Below are positions 10,830 through 19,942 of a stretch of 45,630 nucleotides of DNA, piece after piece. Location: assembly GCF_030055425.1 (NCBI RefSeq), contig NZ_JASFYE010000007.1, forward strand, positions 1 through 45,630, given 5' to 3'. The notes below the pieces were generated by a model. It saw only the letters and a list, made by a program, of their open reading frames with translations. It had not been told where the DNA came from and did no database searches. A program made the translations under genes and the position numbers. How positions within the stretch are numbered: the stretch's first letter is position 1; each line of letters starts with the position of its first letter. The DNA is from Methanothermobacter sp. GTDB taxonomy: Archaea; Methanobacteriota; Methanobacteria; Methanobacteriales; Methanothermobacteraceae.

Positions 10830-12100
10830 AGGAACCTCATGAGCTTGTATACACCATCCGTTGAGGGGTGTGTCTCCACGAAGTCCTCAAATTCATACAT
10901 TGAAACACCCATTCGCATTAGCAGTGAAAGGTAGGGCATTATCAACCGGGCACCCGGTGCAACTGCGTAAACTGCAGTTGCAGTGCCATCATCCTGGATT
11001 CTAACCTTATTTAACCCTGTTTTCCCCTCAGGGACACTCCAGAAGGAACCTGGACCTGCAAGACCTGGTATAACAGCCTCCCTACCCTCAGGATCCCCGG
11101 TTTCGATGAAGCCAACATCGTACCCCAGTGATATTGCGTAGGGAAGATGCCGGTAGTCAATTCGCCTCTCAACACCCGCTGCATTGAGCCCTGCCACCAC
11201 GCCTTCCATCCTTGCAACGGGTGTTGTTCCGTGGCCACCTGTAACGTCGCCTGCCGCGTAGACGTGTTTTCTTGAGGTCTCCATACGCTCATTAACCTTA
11301 ACTGCACCGTTTTCTCTGAGCTCAACGAACCCATCAAGGAACTCTGAGTTTGGCCTCTGACCCGTTGCAAGGAGGGTGAGGCCTTCAATGCGGCCGGCTG
11401 ATGTTTCGGCACCATCCTCATCTATTGAGGTGGTGGATGTATTCTCAAGGATTCTGACGTCTTTCAGAAGTTTCCTCATAACGTAATCCCTGATGAGGGG
11501 GTCAAGTTTGCCAAGGAACTCGCTTCTTGATACCACGGTCACATCTGATCCAAGGGAGGAGAATATGCCTGCAAATTCCGCTGCAATTACACCCCCACCT
11601 ATTATCACGAGTTTCTCAGGGATCCTGTCAAGATCCAGCACGTCCCTGTAGGTTATGGCTTTTTCAGCGCCCTCAATTGGGGGGATGCTGGGCCTGGCCC
11701 CTGTTGCTATTATGAGCCTTTCATAGGGGAGTTCATCATCCCCTGCGATTACCTTACCCTCTGAGACCTCTGCGTCGGCGTATACTATCTCAACACCAGC
11801 ATCACGTGTCTCCCTTTCTGTAACATGCCTTATCCTGTCGAGTGTTTTTCTCACACCCTCTGATATTTTCCTGTAGTCTGTGGAGTATTCAAGGTCGATG
11901 ACACCAAGTTTCCTCAACTGGCGGGCTTCATCCAGGAATCTTGCAACGTCGTTCAGACCACACACAACCATACATCCCTCATTCAGGCATGTTCCCCCGA
12001 TGAATTTCCTTTCAAGGATTGTAACGTCGTTTTCAAGGGCTGCAAGTTCCATGGCCGCGGCCCTTCCTGCGGGACCTCCCCCTATCACAACACACTTCAT
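10817..12100 (-). CDS. Flavin-dependent pyridine nucleotide-disulfide oxidoreductase (dihydrolipoamide dehydrogenase-like)
   Basis: A 427-residue FAD enzyme. It has an N-terminal dinucleotide motif (VVIGGGPAGRAAA, 4-16), a redox-active disulfide C38/C43 in GGTCLNEGC, a second NAD(P) motif (VIIGGGVIAAEFAG) and the FAD signature YAAGDVTGG. The C-terminal dimer domain ends with HPSTDG where true lipoamide dehydrogenases have HPT-SE; the partner Glu of the catalytic His is missing, so it may act on a different disulfide, CoA-type thiol or acceptor. ATG 12100 has a CAGGTG site. A GTG 13 codons upstream abuts a TATA box (ATATAAATATT at about 12140-12150) and cannot be transcribed, so it is rejected. 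No lipoate or 2-oxoacid dehydrogenase genes are adjacent. Confidence 0.88.
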   Translation of the reverse strand: MKCVVIGGGPAGRAAAMELAALENDVTILERKFIGGTCLNEGCMVVCGLNDVARFLDEARQLRKLGVIDLEYSTDYRKISEGVRKTLDRIRHVTERETRDAGVEIVYADAEVSEGKVIAGDDELPYERLIIATGARPSIPPIEGAEKAITYRDVLDLDRIPEKLVIIGGGVIAAEFAGIFSSLGSDVTVVSRSEFLGKLDPLIRDYVMRKLLKDVRILENTSTTSIDEDGAETSAGRIEGLTLLATGQRPNSEFLDGFVELRENGAVKVNERMETSRKHVYAAGDVTGGHGTTPVARMEGVVAGLNAAGVERRIDYRHLPYAISLGYDVGFIETGDPEGREAVIPGLAGPGSFWSVPEGKTGLNKVRIQDDGTATAVYAVAPGARLIMPYLSLLMRMGVSMYEFEDFVETHPSTDGVYKLMRFLSRY

Positions 12101-12226
12101 AGGACGCACCTGTATTAATTCTGAATGGTTATTTCCCACAAATATTTATATGTCACAAATCTTTATCTAATTACTGACAGTGTAATTTTTTGACTTTAAT
12201 CCTATTAATTTGGAGAGGGTTATTGA
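12101..12226. promoter_or_regulatory. Divergent promoter region, oxidoreductase and hypC
   Basis: On the minus strand ATATAAATATT (revcomp of about 12140-12150) is a clear TATA box for the oxidoreductase gene and implies a start of transcription near 12117-12120. For hypC on the plus strand the gap holds T-rich sequence and a GGAGAGGG binding site at about 12212-12219; its TATA box is not clear. Confidence 0.5.
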
Positions 12227-12475
12227 ATGTGTATTGCAGCACCTGCTCAGATTATTGAAATTGACAGTGAGGATAATGTTGCCACCGTCGACTTTGGTGG
12301 TGTGAGGCAACAGGTGAAACTTGATCTTGTGGATGACGTTGCGGAGGGCAAGTATGTGCTTGTTCACTCAGGCTACGCCATTGAGGTCATGTCTGACGAG
12401 GCGGCCAGGGAGTCCCTGGAGGCCTGGGATGAACTTCTAAAGGCCCTTGAAGAGGAGGATAACCTGGAAATTTGA
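12227..12475 (+). CDS. hypC: HypC/HupF hydrogenase maturation chaperone
   Basis: An 82-residue protein starting MCIAAPAQIIEID, the hallmark MC---P-(KQ) start in which Cys2 binds the Fe(CN)2CO unit on its way from HypD to the large subunit of [NiFe] hydrogenases. The OB-like beta-barrel region (about 3-55, with VATVDFGGVRQQVKLDLV and KYVLVHSGYAIE) and acidic helical C-terminus match the family in length and pattern. It would serve the several [NiFe] hydrogenases of a hydrogenotrophic methanogen (family knowledge). It stands alone here, with no hypA, B, D, E or F or hydrogenase gene in the window. Confidence 0.95.
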   Translation: MCIAAPAQIIEIDSEDNVATVDFGGVRQQVKLDLVDDVAEGKYVLVHSGYAIEVMSDEAARESLEAWDELLKALEEEDNLEI

Positions 12476-12543
12476 ATTTCCAGGATTCCATTTAATTTTA
12501 AAGGTTCTGGTTTATTTTTGCTGCAATGGTGTACTGAAGTCCT

Positions 12544-13047
12544 TCAGTATATCGACACCCTTTTAACACCATCTATTTTCAGGAATTCCCTGAGTAGACT
12601 GCCGGGGATAGGTTTTTCTGTTATTATGGTAAGTTTCGGATTTTCATCCAGTTCAGGGTCCCCTGCATGTGCCTGCCTTATTGTTATGCCGCTACTGGAT
12701 ATCAGCTCTGCAGCGGCGGCAAGTATCCCTGGGTTACGGGCCTCTGCCTCTATCTCCACAACACCAAAGTCAAGTTCGGCTGCAGCGTCCCTCAGGAGTG
12801 CCCCTGCGGGTCTGAGGTTATGGAATATCCCCCTGAGTTTTTCGTCCTCCAGGATGGTTTCTGCTGTTGCCCTTACTGTTCTCCTGTCAACACCTATGGC
12901 CCTTGCAAGGGCAACGTCATTTATTTCAACGTCATCACAGTAGACCTTTCCATCAGGGTCTATTCTGAGTCCCAGCTCTATGATTTTCCTTGCAACATCC
13001 ATTCTCGACGGATATCTTTCGAACCTGTGCTTTATCTGATTCCACAT
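12544..13047 (-). CDS. trpY: TrpY, tryptophan-sensing transcription repressor
   Basis: A 167-residue regulator divergent from trpE. The N-terminal half is a helix-turn-helix (about 15-60, with ALARAIGVDRRTVRATAETIL). The C-terminal half looks like a small ligand-binding ACT-like domain (ending KPIPGSLLREFLKIDGVKRVSIY). In Methanothermobacter, TrpY is known to bind TGTACA-type TRP boxes between trpY and trpE, to repress its own gene, and to repress trpEGCFBAD when tryptophan is present. Position, length and the TGTACA at 13064-13069 fit. ATG 13047 is preceded by GGTG; the GTG two codons upstream lies within that site and is rejected. Confidence 0.93.
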   Translation of the reverse strand: MWNQIKHRFERYPSRMDVARKIIELGLRIDPDGKVYCDDVEINDVALARAIGVDRRTVRATAETILEDEKLRGIFHNLRPAGALLRDAAAELDFGVVEIEAEARNPGILAAAAELISSSGITIRQAHAGDPELDENPKLTIITEKPIPGSLLREFLKIDGVKRVSIY

Positions 13048-13144
13048 AAACACACCACATCAATGTACATTATTATACAGGCAAGATTTAAATAGTACTT
13101 TCATGTATAAGTACTTTGTGGATTAATTAAGGTGATAGGAATGC
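13048..13144. promoter_or_regulatory. trpY/trpE divergent control region with TRP boxes
   Basis: A perfect TGTACA TRP box lies at 13064-13069. Near matches are TATACA at 13074-13079 and TGTATA at 13104-13109. The plus strand has a TATA-like TTTAAATA (about 13087-13094) about 50 bases before trpE, with the SD-like AAGGTGAT at 13129-13136. The minus strand has GTATAATAAT (revcomp of 13069-13078) as a TATA box for trpY, overlapping the boxes, so bound TrpY would block TBP or polymerase there. Confidence 0.8.
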
Positions 13145-14557
13145 ATGGGAGTGAATGTTTTTGGCATTATAAACCTGGAAAAACCCATAAAAGAAAAACT
13201 GGAATTCAGAGAACCCTTTGAAGTATTCAAAAGTATCTATTCTGAATATGAGTCTTCATTCCTTCTGGAGTCCATGGAAAGTGACACTGGACTTGCAAGG
13301 TACTCCTTCATTGGATTTGAACCTGAGATGATAATAAGGGCCCGTGAAGGGGTCATTGAGGTTGATGATGGCGATTCCAGGGAGGAGTTTGATTCAAAAA
13401 ACCCATTCGAGGACCTCAGGGGATTTCTGAAGATGGAAAAAAAGTCCGGAGGATTCTGTGGGGGTCTCGTGGGTTACATATCCTATCAGGCCGCAAGATT
13501 CTTTGACACCATCAGGCTCAGTGAAGGTGATTTCCCTGATTTTGAATTTGGACTCTTCCTTGATGGTATCATGTTCAACCACCTGACAGGGAAATGCAGT
13601 TACATCAGCCGTCACGGCAACAGGCTACCTGATATATCCCCTCTTCTTGGGGATGATGTCCCCACGGGGAGCCTTGGATACAGGAGGGAAAGAACACTCC
13701 TCTCAAAGAGGAGGTACATGGACATGGTCCTTGAGGCCAAGGAGAGGATAAGGGAGGGTGAAATATTTCAGGCAGTGCTCTCCAATGCCACAGATTACAG
13801 GCTGAGGGGAGACAGGCTGGCATTCTATGAATCCCTCAGGAGGATCAACCCCTCCCCATACATGTACCACCTTAAACTGGGTGAAAGGGAGATAACCGGC
13901 TCAAGCCCCGAGATGCTTGTCAGGGTTGAGGATAGAAGGGCTGAAACCTTCCCTATTGCAGGAACGCGTCCCAGAGGAAGGACAGAAGAGGAGGACAGGG
14001 TGATAGCCTCTGATCTTTTATCTGATGAGAAGGAACTTGCAGAGCACCTCATGCTGGTTGACCTGGCCCGGAACGATATAGGGCGGGTCTCGGAGTTTGG
14101 CTCGGTGGAGGTGCCTGAATACATGACCATAAAGAGGTTCTCCCATGTGCAGCACATACTCTCCCATGTAACCGGTAAATTGAGGGATGGAATTGACGCG
14201 ATTGATGCACTGGGGGCTGTTTTTCCTGCAGGCACCGTGAGCGGAGCACCAAAGATAAGGGCAATGGAGATAATAGAGTCCCTTGAGGGTGTTCCAAGAA
14301 ATGCCTATGCAGGTGCACTCGGCTACCTCTCACTCAATGGAAACGCGGACTTCGCAATAACCATAAGGTCAATGGTATGCCAGGGGAAAACAGGGAGAAT
14401 CCAGGCAGGAGCAGGGATAGTGCATGACTCCATCCCGGAGATGGAATATCTGGAATGCCAGAATAAGGCCAGGGCCCTTATAAAATCAATGGAAATGGCA
14501 GCTGACACTGAGCATCTTATGGGTGCTCAGCTGCCCTACAATGGAAGTGGCAGGTGA
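13145..14557 (+). CDS. trpE: Anthranilate synthase component I
   Basis: Converts chorismate to anthranilate with ammonia from TrpG. The 470-residue protein has the tryptophan feedback site LLES (about 40-43) in the N-terminal domain and the full chorismate-binding core: GEIFQAVLSN, PIAGTRPRG, HLMLVDLARNDIGRV, FPAGTVSGAPKIRAMEIIE and the metal-binding end IQAGAGIVHDSIPEMEYLE. It is the first gene of trpEGCFBAD and overlaps trpG by 4 bases. The chosen ATG 13145 lies 8 bases after GGTGAT; a neighbouring ATG at 13141 is in another frame and leads only to a 26-codon frame. Transcription is expected to be repressed by TrpY. Confidence 0.97.
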   Translation: MGVNVFGIINLEKPIKEKLEFREPFEVFKSIYSEYESSFLLESMESDTGLARYSFIGFEPEMIIRAREGVIEVDDGDSREEFDSKNPFEDLRGFLKMEKKSGGFCGGLVGYISYQAARFFDTIRLSEGDFPDFEFGLFLDGIMFNHLTGKCSYISRHGNRLPDISPLLGDDVPTGSLGYRRERTLLSKRRYMDMVLEAKERIREGEIFQAVLSNATDYRLRGDRLAFYESLRRINPSPYMYHLKLGEREITGSSPEMLVRVEDRRAETFPIAGTRPRGRTEEEDRVIASDLLSDEKELAEHLMLVDLARNDIGRVSEFGSVEVPEYMTIKRFSHVQHILSHVTGKLRDGIDAIDALGAVFPAGTVSGAPKIRAMEIIESLEGVPRNAYAGALGYLSLNGNADFAITIRSMVCQGKTGRIQAGAGIVHDSIPEMEYLECQNKARALIKSMEMAADTEHLMGAQLPYNGSGR

Positions 14558-15144
14558 AGAAGTTGATCCTGATAATCGATAACTATGACTCATTCACCCA
14601 CAACCTCTACCAGATGGCAGGGGAGATCCTGATGGAAATGGATTCTGCAGATATCCTGGTTGTGAGAAACGATGAGGTGGACATTGATGATGTTAGGGAC
14701 CTTGACCCTGAGAAGATAATAATCTCCCCGGGTCCAGGCAACCCCATTAAGAGGGAAGATTTTGGCATATGCGGTGATGTGATAGGTGAATTCACTGATA
14801 GACCCATACTGGGTGTCTGCCTCGGGCACCAGGGGATATTCCATTACTTTGGCGGTGCTGTTGGTTACGCGGAACCTGTTCATGGGAAGATCAGCCAGGT
14901 CTTCCATGACGGGTCAGAACTCTTCAGGGGAGTTCCAAATCCCTTCCTGGCCACAAGGTACCATTCACTGAGATGTGAGTGTAATGGGGTGCCTGAGGAC
15001 ATCCTGGTATCTGCATCTGCACCTGACGGCACCATAATGGCCATAAGACACCGGAAGTATCCAGTCTACGGGTTACAGTTCCACCCGGAATCCGCAGGAA
15101 CCCCCCACGGGAGGGACATACTTGAGAACTTCCTCAGGATGTGA
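14554..15144 (+). CDS. trpG: Anthranilate synthase component II (glutamine amidotransferase)
   Basis: A 196-residue class I glutamine amidotransferase that supplies ammonia to TrpE. Seen are the oxyanion region [10 protein letters not shown], the nucleophile elbow GVCLGHQG and the catalytic His-Glu in QFHPES; start [20 protein letters not shown] is typical. It uses a GTG start overlapping the trpE stop (GTGA), consistent with translational coupling and equal subunit supply. There is no fusion to trpD, unlike some enteric bacteria. Length is normal. Confidence 0.97.
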   Translation: MKKLILIIDNYDSFTHNLYQMAGEILMEMDSADILVVRNDEVDIDDVRDLDPEKIIISPGPGNPIKREDFGICGDVIGEFTDRPILGVCLGHQGIFHYFGGAVGYAEPVHGKISQVFHDGSELFRGVPNPFLATRYHSLRCECNGVPEDILVSASAPDGTIMAIRHRKYPVYGLQFHPESAGTPHGRDILENFLRM

Positions 15145-15148
15145 TCAC

Positions 15149-15973
15149 ATGTCCATACTTCAGGAGATAATAAGGTCAAGAAAACTTGAGATCAAAAATT
15201 TATCCAGAAAAAAGCCCCTTGAGGAGCTCAGGGATGAATTAACATCCCTGGACGAACCATTGAGTTTCACCGATGCCCTCACAGGAAACAGGGTATCACT
15301 CATATGTGAATATAAAAGGGCATCCCCCTCCTCAGGGAGGACATATGGGAGAGGCCTCCATGAGATGATGGAGGTGTACAGGGAGGGTGCAGACGCTGTT
15401 TCTGTTATAACAGAGAACAGGTACTTTCAGGGCTCCATCGAGTTCCTCAGGGAGGCTTCAGAATATGGCATACCCCTTCTCATGAAGGACTTCGTGGTGG
15501 ACGAGTACCAGATATACCAGGCAAGGGCATCAGGGGCATCATCGGTTCTCCTAATAACCGGGGTTTGCCCTGACCTTGAATCAGGGATCGAAACCTGCAG
15601 GGAACTCTCAATGGAGCCCCTGGTGGAGTGTCACAGCGCAATCGACATATACAGGGCCATAGAGGCCGGGGCAGAGATCATAGGAGTTAACAACAGAAAC
15701 CTGGAAACACTCGAGGTTGACCTTGAGCGGACAAGGGCCCTGGCCCCCCTGGTACCTGATGACCTGCTCATGGTATCAGAAAGCGGGGTCAGGGGACCTG
15801 AGGATGCTGAGATCCTTGCAGGCTGCGGGGCGGATGCACTGCTCATAGGAACCTCCCTCATGCTGGCCAGTGATCCACGGGAACTCCTTGATGAGATAAT
15901 GGCAGCTGTTAAATCCTGCAGACCTGGCAGAAAGAGGTACTCAGGGGATGAATTCTTTGAACAGTTCGCATGA
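15149..15973 (+). CDS. trpC: Indole-3-glycerol-phosphate synthase
   Basis: Fourth step of tryptophan synthesis, ring closure of CdRP to indoleglycerol phosphate. A 274-residue (beta/alpha)8 barrel with [11 protein letters not shown] (catalytic Lys), [26 protein letters not shown] and SESGV in the usual order. ATG 15149 follows GGATGTGATC, an excellent binding site that spans the trpG stop; a longer in-frame start inside trpG is rejected. It is a separate gene from trpF here, not fused. Confidence 0.96.
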   Translation: MSILQEIIRSRKLEIKNLSRKKPLEELRDELTSLDEPLSFTDALTGNRVSLICEYKRASPSSGRTYGRGLHEMMEVYREGADAVSVITENRYFQGSIEFLREASEYGIPLLMKDFVVDEYQIYQARASGASSVLLITGVCPDLESGIETCRELSMEPLVECHSAIDIYRAIEAGAEIIGVNNRNLETLEVDLERTRALAPLVPDDLLMVSESGVRGPEDAEILAGCGADALLIGTSLMLASDPRELLDEIMAAVKSCRPGRKRYSGDEFFEQFA

Positions 15974-15992
15974 GCAATCTCTGGGGACAGGG

Positions 15993-16682
15993 ATGAGTCA
16001 TATGAAGATCAAGATCTGTGGGCTCACCAGGGAGGAGGACGTTGTCCTTGCAGATTCACTTGGGGCCGATTTACTGGGATTCATACATATCCGCAGGTCG
16101 CCAAGGCACCTTGAACTGGGGGATGTGGCGGAACTCTCCTCCATCATACCGGATGAAAAGGCGGTTCTTGTCCTTGAGACATCAGAAACCAGTAGGATAA
16201 GGGAGGCCATAGATGAAACAGGTATAGAAAGGATACAGCTTCACTCTGTAAGTCCTGAAACAGCTGGAAGAATCCATGAGTCCCTCCATGATGATGGATA
16301 CAGTCTGGAGCTGACCCTCGCCATCCCCCCACTTTCTTCCTACATCTGCGGACATGAATTTCAGGGAGTATCCGGCCTGATCCTTGACTCGGCTGCAGGC
16401 GGAAAAACAGGGGGCACAGGGAAGATAATACCCCCCTCAGATGGCCTTGAGTTACTGGCCCTTGTAAGGGGAATGGATCCCTCCCTGAGGGTTACACTTG
16501 CAGGGGGCCTTACACTGGAATTTGTCAGGAAAAACATGGAATATGTATCGAAATTCGACTGCCTGGACTTCAACTCAGGAATTGAGGCTGAGCCGGGTGT
16601 AAAGGACCATGAGATGATGGCTGAACTCATGGACTACATTGAGGGACTCCCCTCCAGAAAAGGGGCAATTGAAAAATTATAG
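15993..16682 (+). CDS. trpF: Phosphoribosylanthranilate isomerase
   Basis: Amadori rearrangement of PRA to CdRP. The 229-residue barrel opens with [27 protein letters not shown], which holds the catalytic Cys, and ends with [12 protein letters not shown] and [22 protein letters not shown], where the second catalytic residue and phosphate loop lie. Two starts are possible: ATG 15993 with GGGGA five bases upstream (chosen) and ATG 16002 with GGATGA. A longer start overlapping trpC has no support. Homologues usually begin at the KIKICG strand, so the true N-terminus is within three residues either way. Confidence 0.94.
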   Translation: MSHMKIKICGLTREEDVVLADSLGADLLGFIHIRRSPRHLELGDVAELSSIIPDEKAVLVLETSETSRIREAIDETGIERIQLHSVSPETAGRIHESLHDDGYSLELTLAIPPLSSYICGHEFQGVSGLILDSAAGGKTGGTGKIIPPSDGLELLALVRGMDPSLRVTLAGGLTLEFVRKNMEYVSKFDCLDFNSGIEAEPGVKDHEMMAELMDYIEGLPSRKGAIEKL

Positions 16683-16692
16683 GTGTTTTATC

Positions 16693-17871
16693 ATGATAAT
16701 GGATGGTAAATTCGGTAAATATGGGGGAATATTCGTGCCAGAACTCCTCATACCTGCACTTGAGGAGCTTGAGGCGGCATTCCTCCACTACAGTAAGGAT
16801 AGGAGGTTCAATGAGGACCTGGACCACTACCTGAGGGAGTACGCAGGAAGACCAACAGGTCTGTACCACGCCAGGAACCTCTCAGAGAAACTTGGATGCA
16901 ATGTCTACCTCAAGAGGGAGGATATGCTGCATACTGGGGCCCATAAAATAAACAATACAATAGGCCAGGCACTCCTCGCGAGGTATATGGGTAAGAGGAG
17001 GCTGATAGCAGAGACAGGTGCAGGGCAGCATGGAATAGCAACTGCAGCAGCAGGCGCCCTCTTCGGGATGGAAGTTGATGTCTACATGGGAACCGAGGAT
17101 GTTGAGAGACAGAAACTCAACGTCTTCAGGATGGAGATCTCAGGTGCAAGGGTCATACCTGTTGATTCAGGTTCAAGGACACTTAAGGACGCCATAAACC
17201 AGGCCATGAGGGACTGGATAAGCAGCGTGGAGGACACCCACTATCTGATAGGATCCACCATGGGCCCCCACCCCTACCCCACCATGGTGAAGCACTTCCA
17301 GAGCGTCATAGGCAGGGAGGCCAGGGAACAGATACTTGAAATTGAGGGTGAACTCCCTGATACCATAATAGCCTGTGTTGGCGGAGGTAGCAACGCCATA
17401 GGTATATTCTCGGCCTTCCTGGAAGATGACGTTGAACTGATAGGTGCAGAGGGAGGGGGTGAAGGTATAGAGTCAGGAAACCATGGTGCAACCCTATCTG
17501 CCGGTTCAGAGGGTGTACTGCACGGTTCACTTTCATATGTACTCCAGGATGACGATGGGCAGATAAATGAGGCCCATTCGGTTTCGGCGGGCCTCGATTA
17601 TCCAGGGGTTGGCCCAGAGCATGCATACCTCATGGAGACTGGAAGGGCAAGGTATGAGCCCATAACCGACGCCGAGGCCCTCAGGGGCTTCAAACTCCTC
17701 TCAAGATGTGAGGGTATAATGCCGGCGCTTGAAAGCGCCCATGCCATAGCATGCCTTGAAAAATACGCCTCAAAACCTGAAAACAGGGGAAAGAATGTTA
17801 TAGTTAACCTTTCAGGAAGGGGAGACAAGGACATGTTCCTTGCAGCGGGCCTTCTGGGGGTGGATGTATGA
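16693..17871 (+). CDS. trpB: Tryptophan synthase beta subunit
   Basis: PLP enzyme that joins indole and serine. The 392-residue protein begins near [22 protein letters not shown], contains the PLP lysine in [14 protein letters not shown], the Glu in [13 protein letters not shown], the phosphate-binding GGGSNAIG and the C-terminal LSGRGDKD. It is the standard TrpB1 type that pairs with TrpA. ATG 16693 has AGGTG seven bases upstream; the longer frame into trpF is rejected. Its stop overlaps a second ATG that reads into trpA. Confidence 0.97.
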   Translation: MIMDGKFGKYGGIFVPELLIPALEELEAAFLHYSKDRRFNEDLDHYLREYAGRPTGLYHARNLSEKLGCNVYLKREDMLHTGAHKINNTIGQALLARYMGKRRLIAETGAGQHGIATAAAGALFGMEVDVYMGTEDVERQKLNVFRMEISGARVIPVDSGSRTLKDAINQAMRDWISSVEDTHYLIGSTMGPHPYPTMVKHFQSVIGREAREQILEIEGELPDTIIACVGGGSNAIGIFSAFLEDDVELIGAEGGGEGIESGNHGATLSAGSEGVLHGSLSYVLQDDDGQINEAHSVSAGLDYPGVGPEHAYLMETGRARYEPITDAEALRGFKLLSRCEGIMPALESAHAIACLEKYASKPENRGKNVIVNLSGRGDKDMFLAAGLLGVDV

Positions 17872-17936
17872 ATTACGCTAGAGTAACTCAGAACGATATA
17901 CATAGTACTGGAGTGGGGAGTTATATGAATTACGCT
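17868..17936 (+). repeat. Duplicated start segment ahead of trpA
   Basis: ATGAATTACGCT occurs at 17868-17879 and exactly again at 17925-17936, in the same frame, 57 bases apart. Both copies have purine-rich binding sites just upstream: GGGGGTGGATGT before the first and GGAGTGGGGAGTTAT before the second. The frame between is open, so the first ATG would give TrpA with 19 extra residues. Confidence 0.85.
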
Positions 17937-18722
17937 GAAATGTTCAGCAGGGTTGAGGGATGTGCCTTTGTCCCCTTCGTGGTTGCAGGGGACCCTGACA
18001 TGGAGACATCGGTTGAAATCATAAGGACACTTGTGGATGCCGGTGCAGATGCCCTTGAAATAGGTTTCCCATTCTCTGACCCCATAGCAGATGGTACAAG
18101 TGTGCAGGAGGCTGATCTGAGGGCTTTAAATTCCGGGATGACCACCGATGACTGCTTCAGGCTGATAGAGAGGATAAGGGAATTCACCTCAGTACCTGTG
18201 GGTCTTCTTGTATACTACAACCTGATATACCGGATGGGTGTTGATGAATTCTACAGGAGGGCCGCCGGGGCCGGTGTTACAGGTATCCTCGCGGCGGACC
18301 TTCCCCCTGAGGAGGCCGGCGATGCCCTCAGGGCGGCTGAAAAGTATGGTATTGATCAGATATTCATAGTTGCACCCACAACAGACAACCAACGCCTCAA
18401 AATGATCTCAGAGGTTTCATCAGGGTTCCACTACCTTGTATCGGTCATGGGGGTCACCGGTGCAAGGTCCAGGGTTGAGGAGAGCACACTTGAACTCATA
18501 GAGAGGGTTAAGGGGGCAGGAAGCCTTCCTGTGATGGTTGGCTTTGGCGTTTCACAGCCAGAACATGTGAGGATGCTTGCTGAAGCAGGTGCCGATGGGG
18601 TTATAGTTGGAAGCGCAATCATAGACATGATATCCAGGAATCTTGATGACAGGGAGAGGATGCTCCTGGAGATATACGAAATGGTCAGAAAAATGAAGAA
18701 CGCTGCAGGGGGGTCCAGATGA
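17925..18722 (+). CDS. trpA: Tryptophan synthase alpha subunit
   Basis: Cleaves indoleglycerol phosphate and channels indole to TrpB. The 265-residue barrel shows [15 protein letters not shown], the catalytic Glu in [14 protein letters not shown] (which also holds the second catalytic Asp), AADLPPEE and [10 protein letters not shown]. The family N-terminus matches [18 protein letters not shown], so ATG 17925 is chosen; an in-frame ATG at 17868 overlapping the trpB stop has its own binding site and may also be used. The stop overlaps trpD by ATGA. Confidence 0.95.
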   Translation: MNYAEMFSRVEGCAFVPFVVAGDPDMETSVEIIRTLVDAGADALEIGFPFSDPIADGTSVQEADLRALNSGMTTDDCFRLIERIREFTSVPVGLLVYYNLIYRMGVDEFYRRAAGAGVTGILAADLPPEEAGDALRAAEKYGIDQIFIVAPTTDNQRLKMISEVSSGFHYLVSVMGVTGARSRVEESTLELIERVKGAGSLPVMVGFGVSQPEHVRMLAEAGADGVIVGSAIIDMISRNLDDRERMLLEIYEMVRKMKNAAGGSR

Positions 18723-19771
18723 GGTTTGAGAGGATAATGAATGATATAATGGACTTCAGGAACCTCAGTGAGGATGAGGCCCACGATTTAATGGAGATGA
18801 TAATGGATGGTGAACTGGGGGATGTGAAGATCGCCTCATTACTCACAGCCCTTGCAATGAAGGGGGAGACCGTGGAGGAGATCACAGGCTTTGCAAGGGC
18901 AATGAGGGAGAGGGCCGTGAAGGTTAAAACCCCTGAATCCATGAGGGTCGTTGATGCATGTGGAACAGGGGGTGACAGGTTCAAATCCTACAATGTGAGC
19001 ACCGCAGCGGCAATAATAGCCGCCGCAGCCGGTGTTAAGGTGGCAAAACACGGTAACAGGGCTGTTACAGGTTCATGTGGCGGTGCAGACATACTGGAGG
19101 CCGCGGGGGTCAACATAGAACTGGGACCTGAGGCTGCACGAAGGTCCCTTGAAACCCTGGGAATAGCCTTCATGTTTGCACCACTCTTCCACAGGGCAAC
19201 CGCCAGGGCGGCACCAGTAAGGAGGGAACTTGGCTTTAAGACGGTATTCAACATACTGGGGCCCCTAACATCCCCTGCATCAGCAGAGGTACAGCTCCTG
19301 GGGGTCTTTGACCCCTACCTTGTGGGTCCAGTTGCAGAGGTCCTCAGAAACCTTGGTGTGAAAAGGGCGATGGTTGTCCATGGCTTTGATGGTAACATGA
19401 ACCCTGCGATGGATGAGATATCCACGGTGGGCCCAACCCTTGTGGGTTTCCTTGAGGATGATGAGATAGGGATCGAGAGGCTCATGCCATCGGATTTCGG
19501 TGTTGATGTTGGGCAGCTACGGCACCTGAAGGCGGCATCAACTGTTGATGGAAACCTCAGAATGTTTCTGGATGTCCTCGCTGGAGTGCATGATACGCCT
19601 GAGAGGAAATCGCGCCTGGATATCGCCCTTGCGAATGCAGGGGCACTGATATACCTTGCGGAAATGGAGGATACACTTGAAGGTGGAACAGAAGCTGCAA
19701 GAGAAACAGTTGAATCTGGAGCTGCACTCCGTTTACTGGAAGATTTCGCATCCTTAACTCAGAACCTGTAA
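18719..19771 (+). CDS. trpD: Anthranilate phosphoribosyltransferase
   Basis: Second pathway step, moving the phosphoribosyl group of PRPP onto anthranilate. The 350-residue protein has the helical N domain, PRPP-binding [35 protein letters not shown] and the [10 protein letters not shown] loop. It is the last gene of trpEGCFBAD; placing trpD last although it acts second is characteristic of this genus. It starts within the trpA stop. Seven bases after its end a convergent tRNA gene begins, so transcript ends must be tightly defined here. Confidence 0.96.
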   Translation: MRFERIMNDIMDFRNLSEDEAHDLMEMIMDGELGDVKIASLLTALAMKGETVEEITGFARAMRERAVKVKTPESMRVVDACGTGGDRFKSYNVSTAAAIIAAAAGVKVAKHGNRAVTGSCGGADILEAAGVNIELGPEAARRSLETLGIAFMFAPLFHRATARAAPVRRELGFKTVFNILGPLTSPASAEVQLLGVFDPYLVGPVAEVLRNLGVKRAMVVHGFDGNMNPAMDEISTVGPTLVGFLEDDEIGIERLMPSDFGVDVGQLRHLKAASTVDGNLRMFLDVLAGVHDTPERKSRLDIALANAGALIYLAEMEDTLEGGTEAARETVESGAALRLLEDFASLTQNL

Positions 19772-19777
19772 AAGTAA

Positions 19778-19851
19778 TGGGCCCGCTGGGATTCGAACCC
19801 AGGGCCTCACGGTTATCAGCCGTGCGCTCTAACCACCTGAGCCACGGGCCC
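19778..19851 (-). tRNA. tRNA-Ile (GAT)
   Basis: On the minus strand a complete cloverleaf of 74 bases including the discriminator A: acceptor GGGCCCG pairs with CGGGCCC, the D arm is GCTC...GAGC, the anticodon stem CACGG/CCGTG carries loop CTGATAA (anticodon GAT, revcomp of 19815-19817), and the T arm is CTGGG TTCGAAT CCCAG. CCA is not encoded. There is no intron. The GC-rich stems suit a thermophile. Confidence 0.97.
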
Positions 19852-19942
19852 ATGAAGTATTTAAGAATCAGGGGGTGATTCCAACTTTTGGAATTCCTCA
19901 TATATATGCTTTTCTGTCTGGGGAATTCAGGGTTTTCCAGCA
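19852..19942 (-). promoter_or_regulatory. tRNA-Ile upstream region with TATA box and hairpin
   Basis: A minus-strand TATA-like CATATATATGAG (revcomp of about 19898-19909) lies about 50 bases before the tRNA. Between them ATTCCAA (19878-19884) and TTGGAAT (19888-19894) form a 7-bp stem with a 3-base loop. It may be part of the precursor leader or a terminator for adkA transcripts. Confidence 0.4.

Noticed and set aside
13141-13221. 26-codon frame before trpE containing a Trp codon, possible leader peptide
   Set aside because: It overlaps the start of trpE in another frame, has a single Trp codon and no attenuator hairpins; control here is by TrpY.
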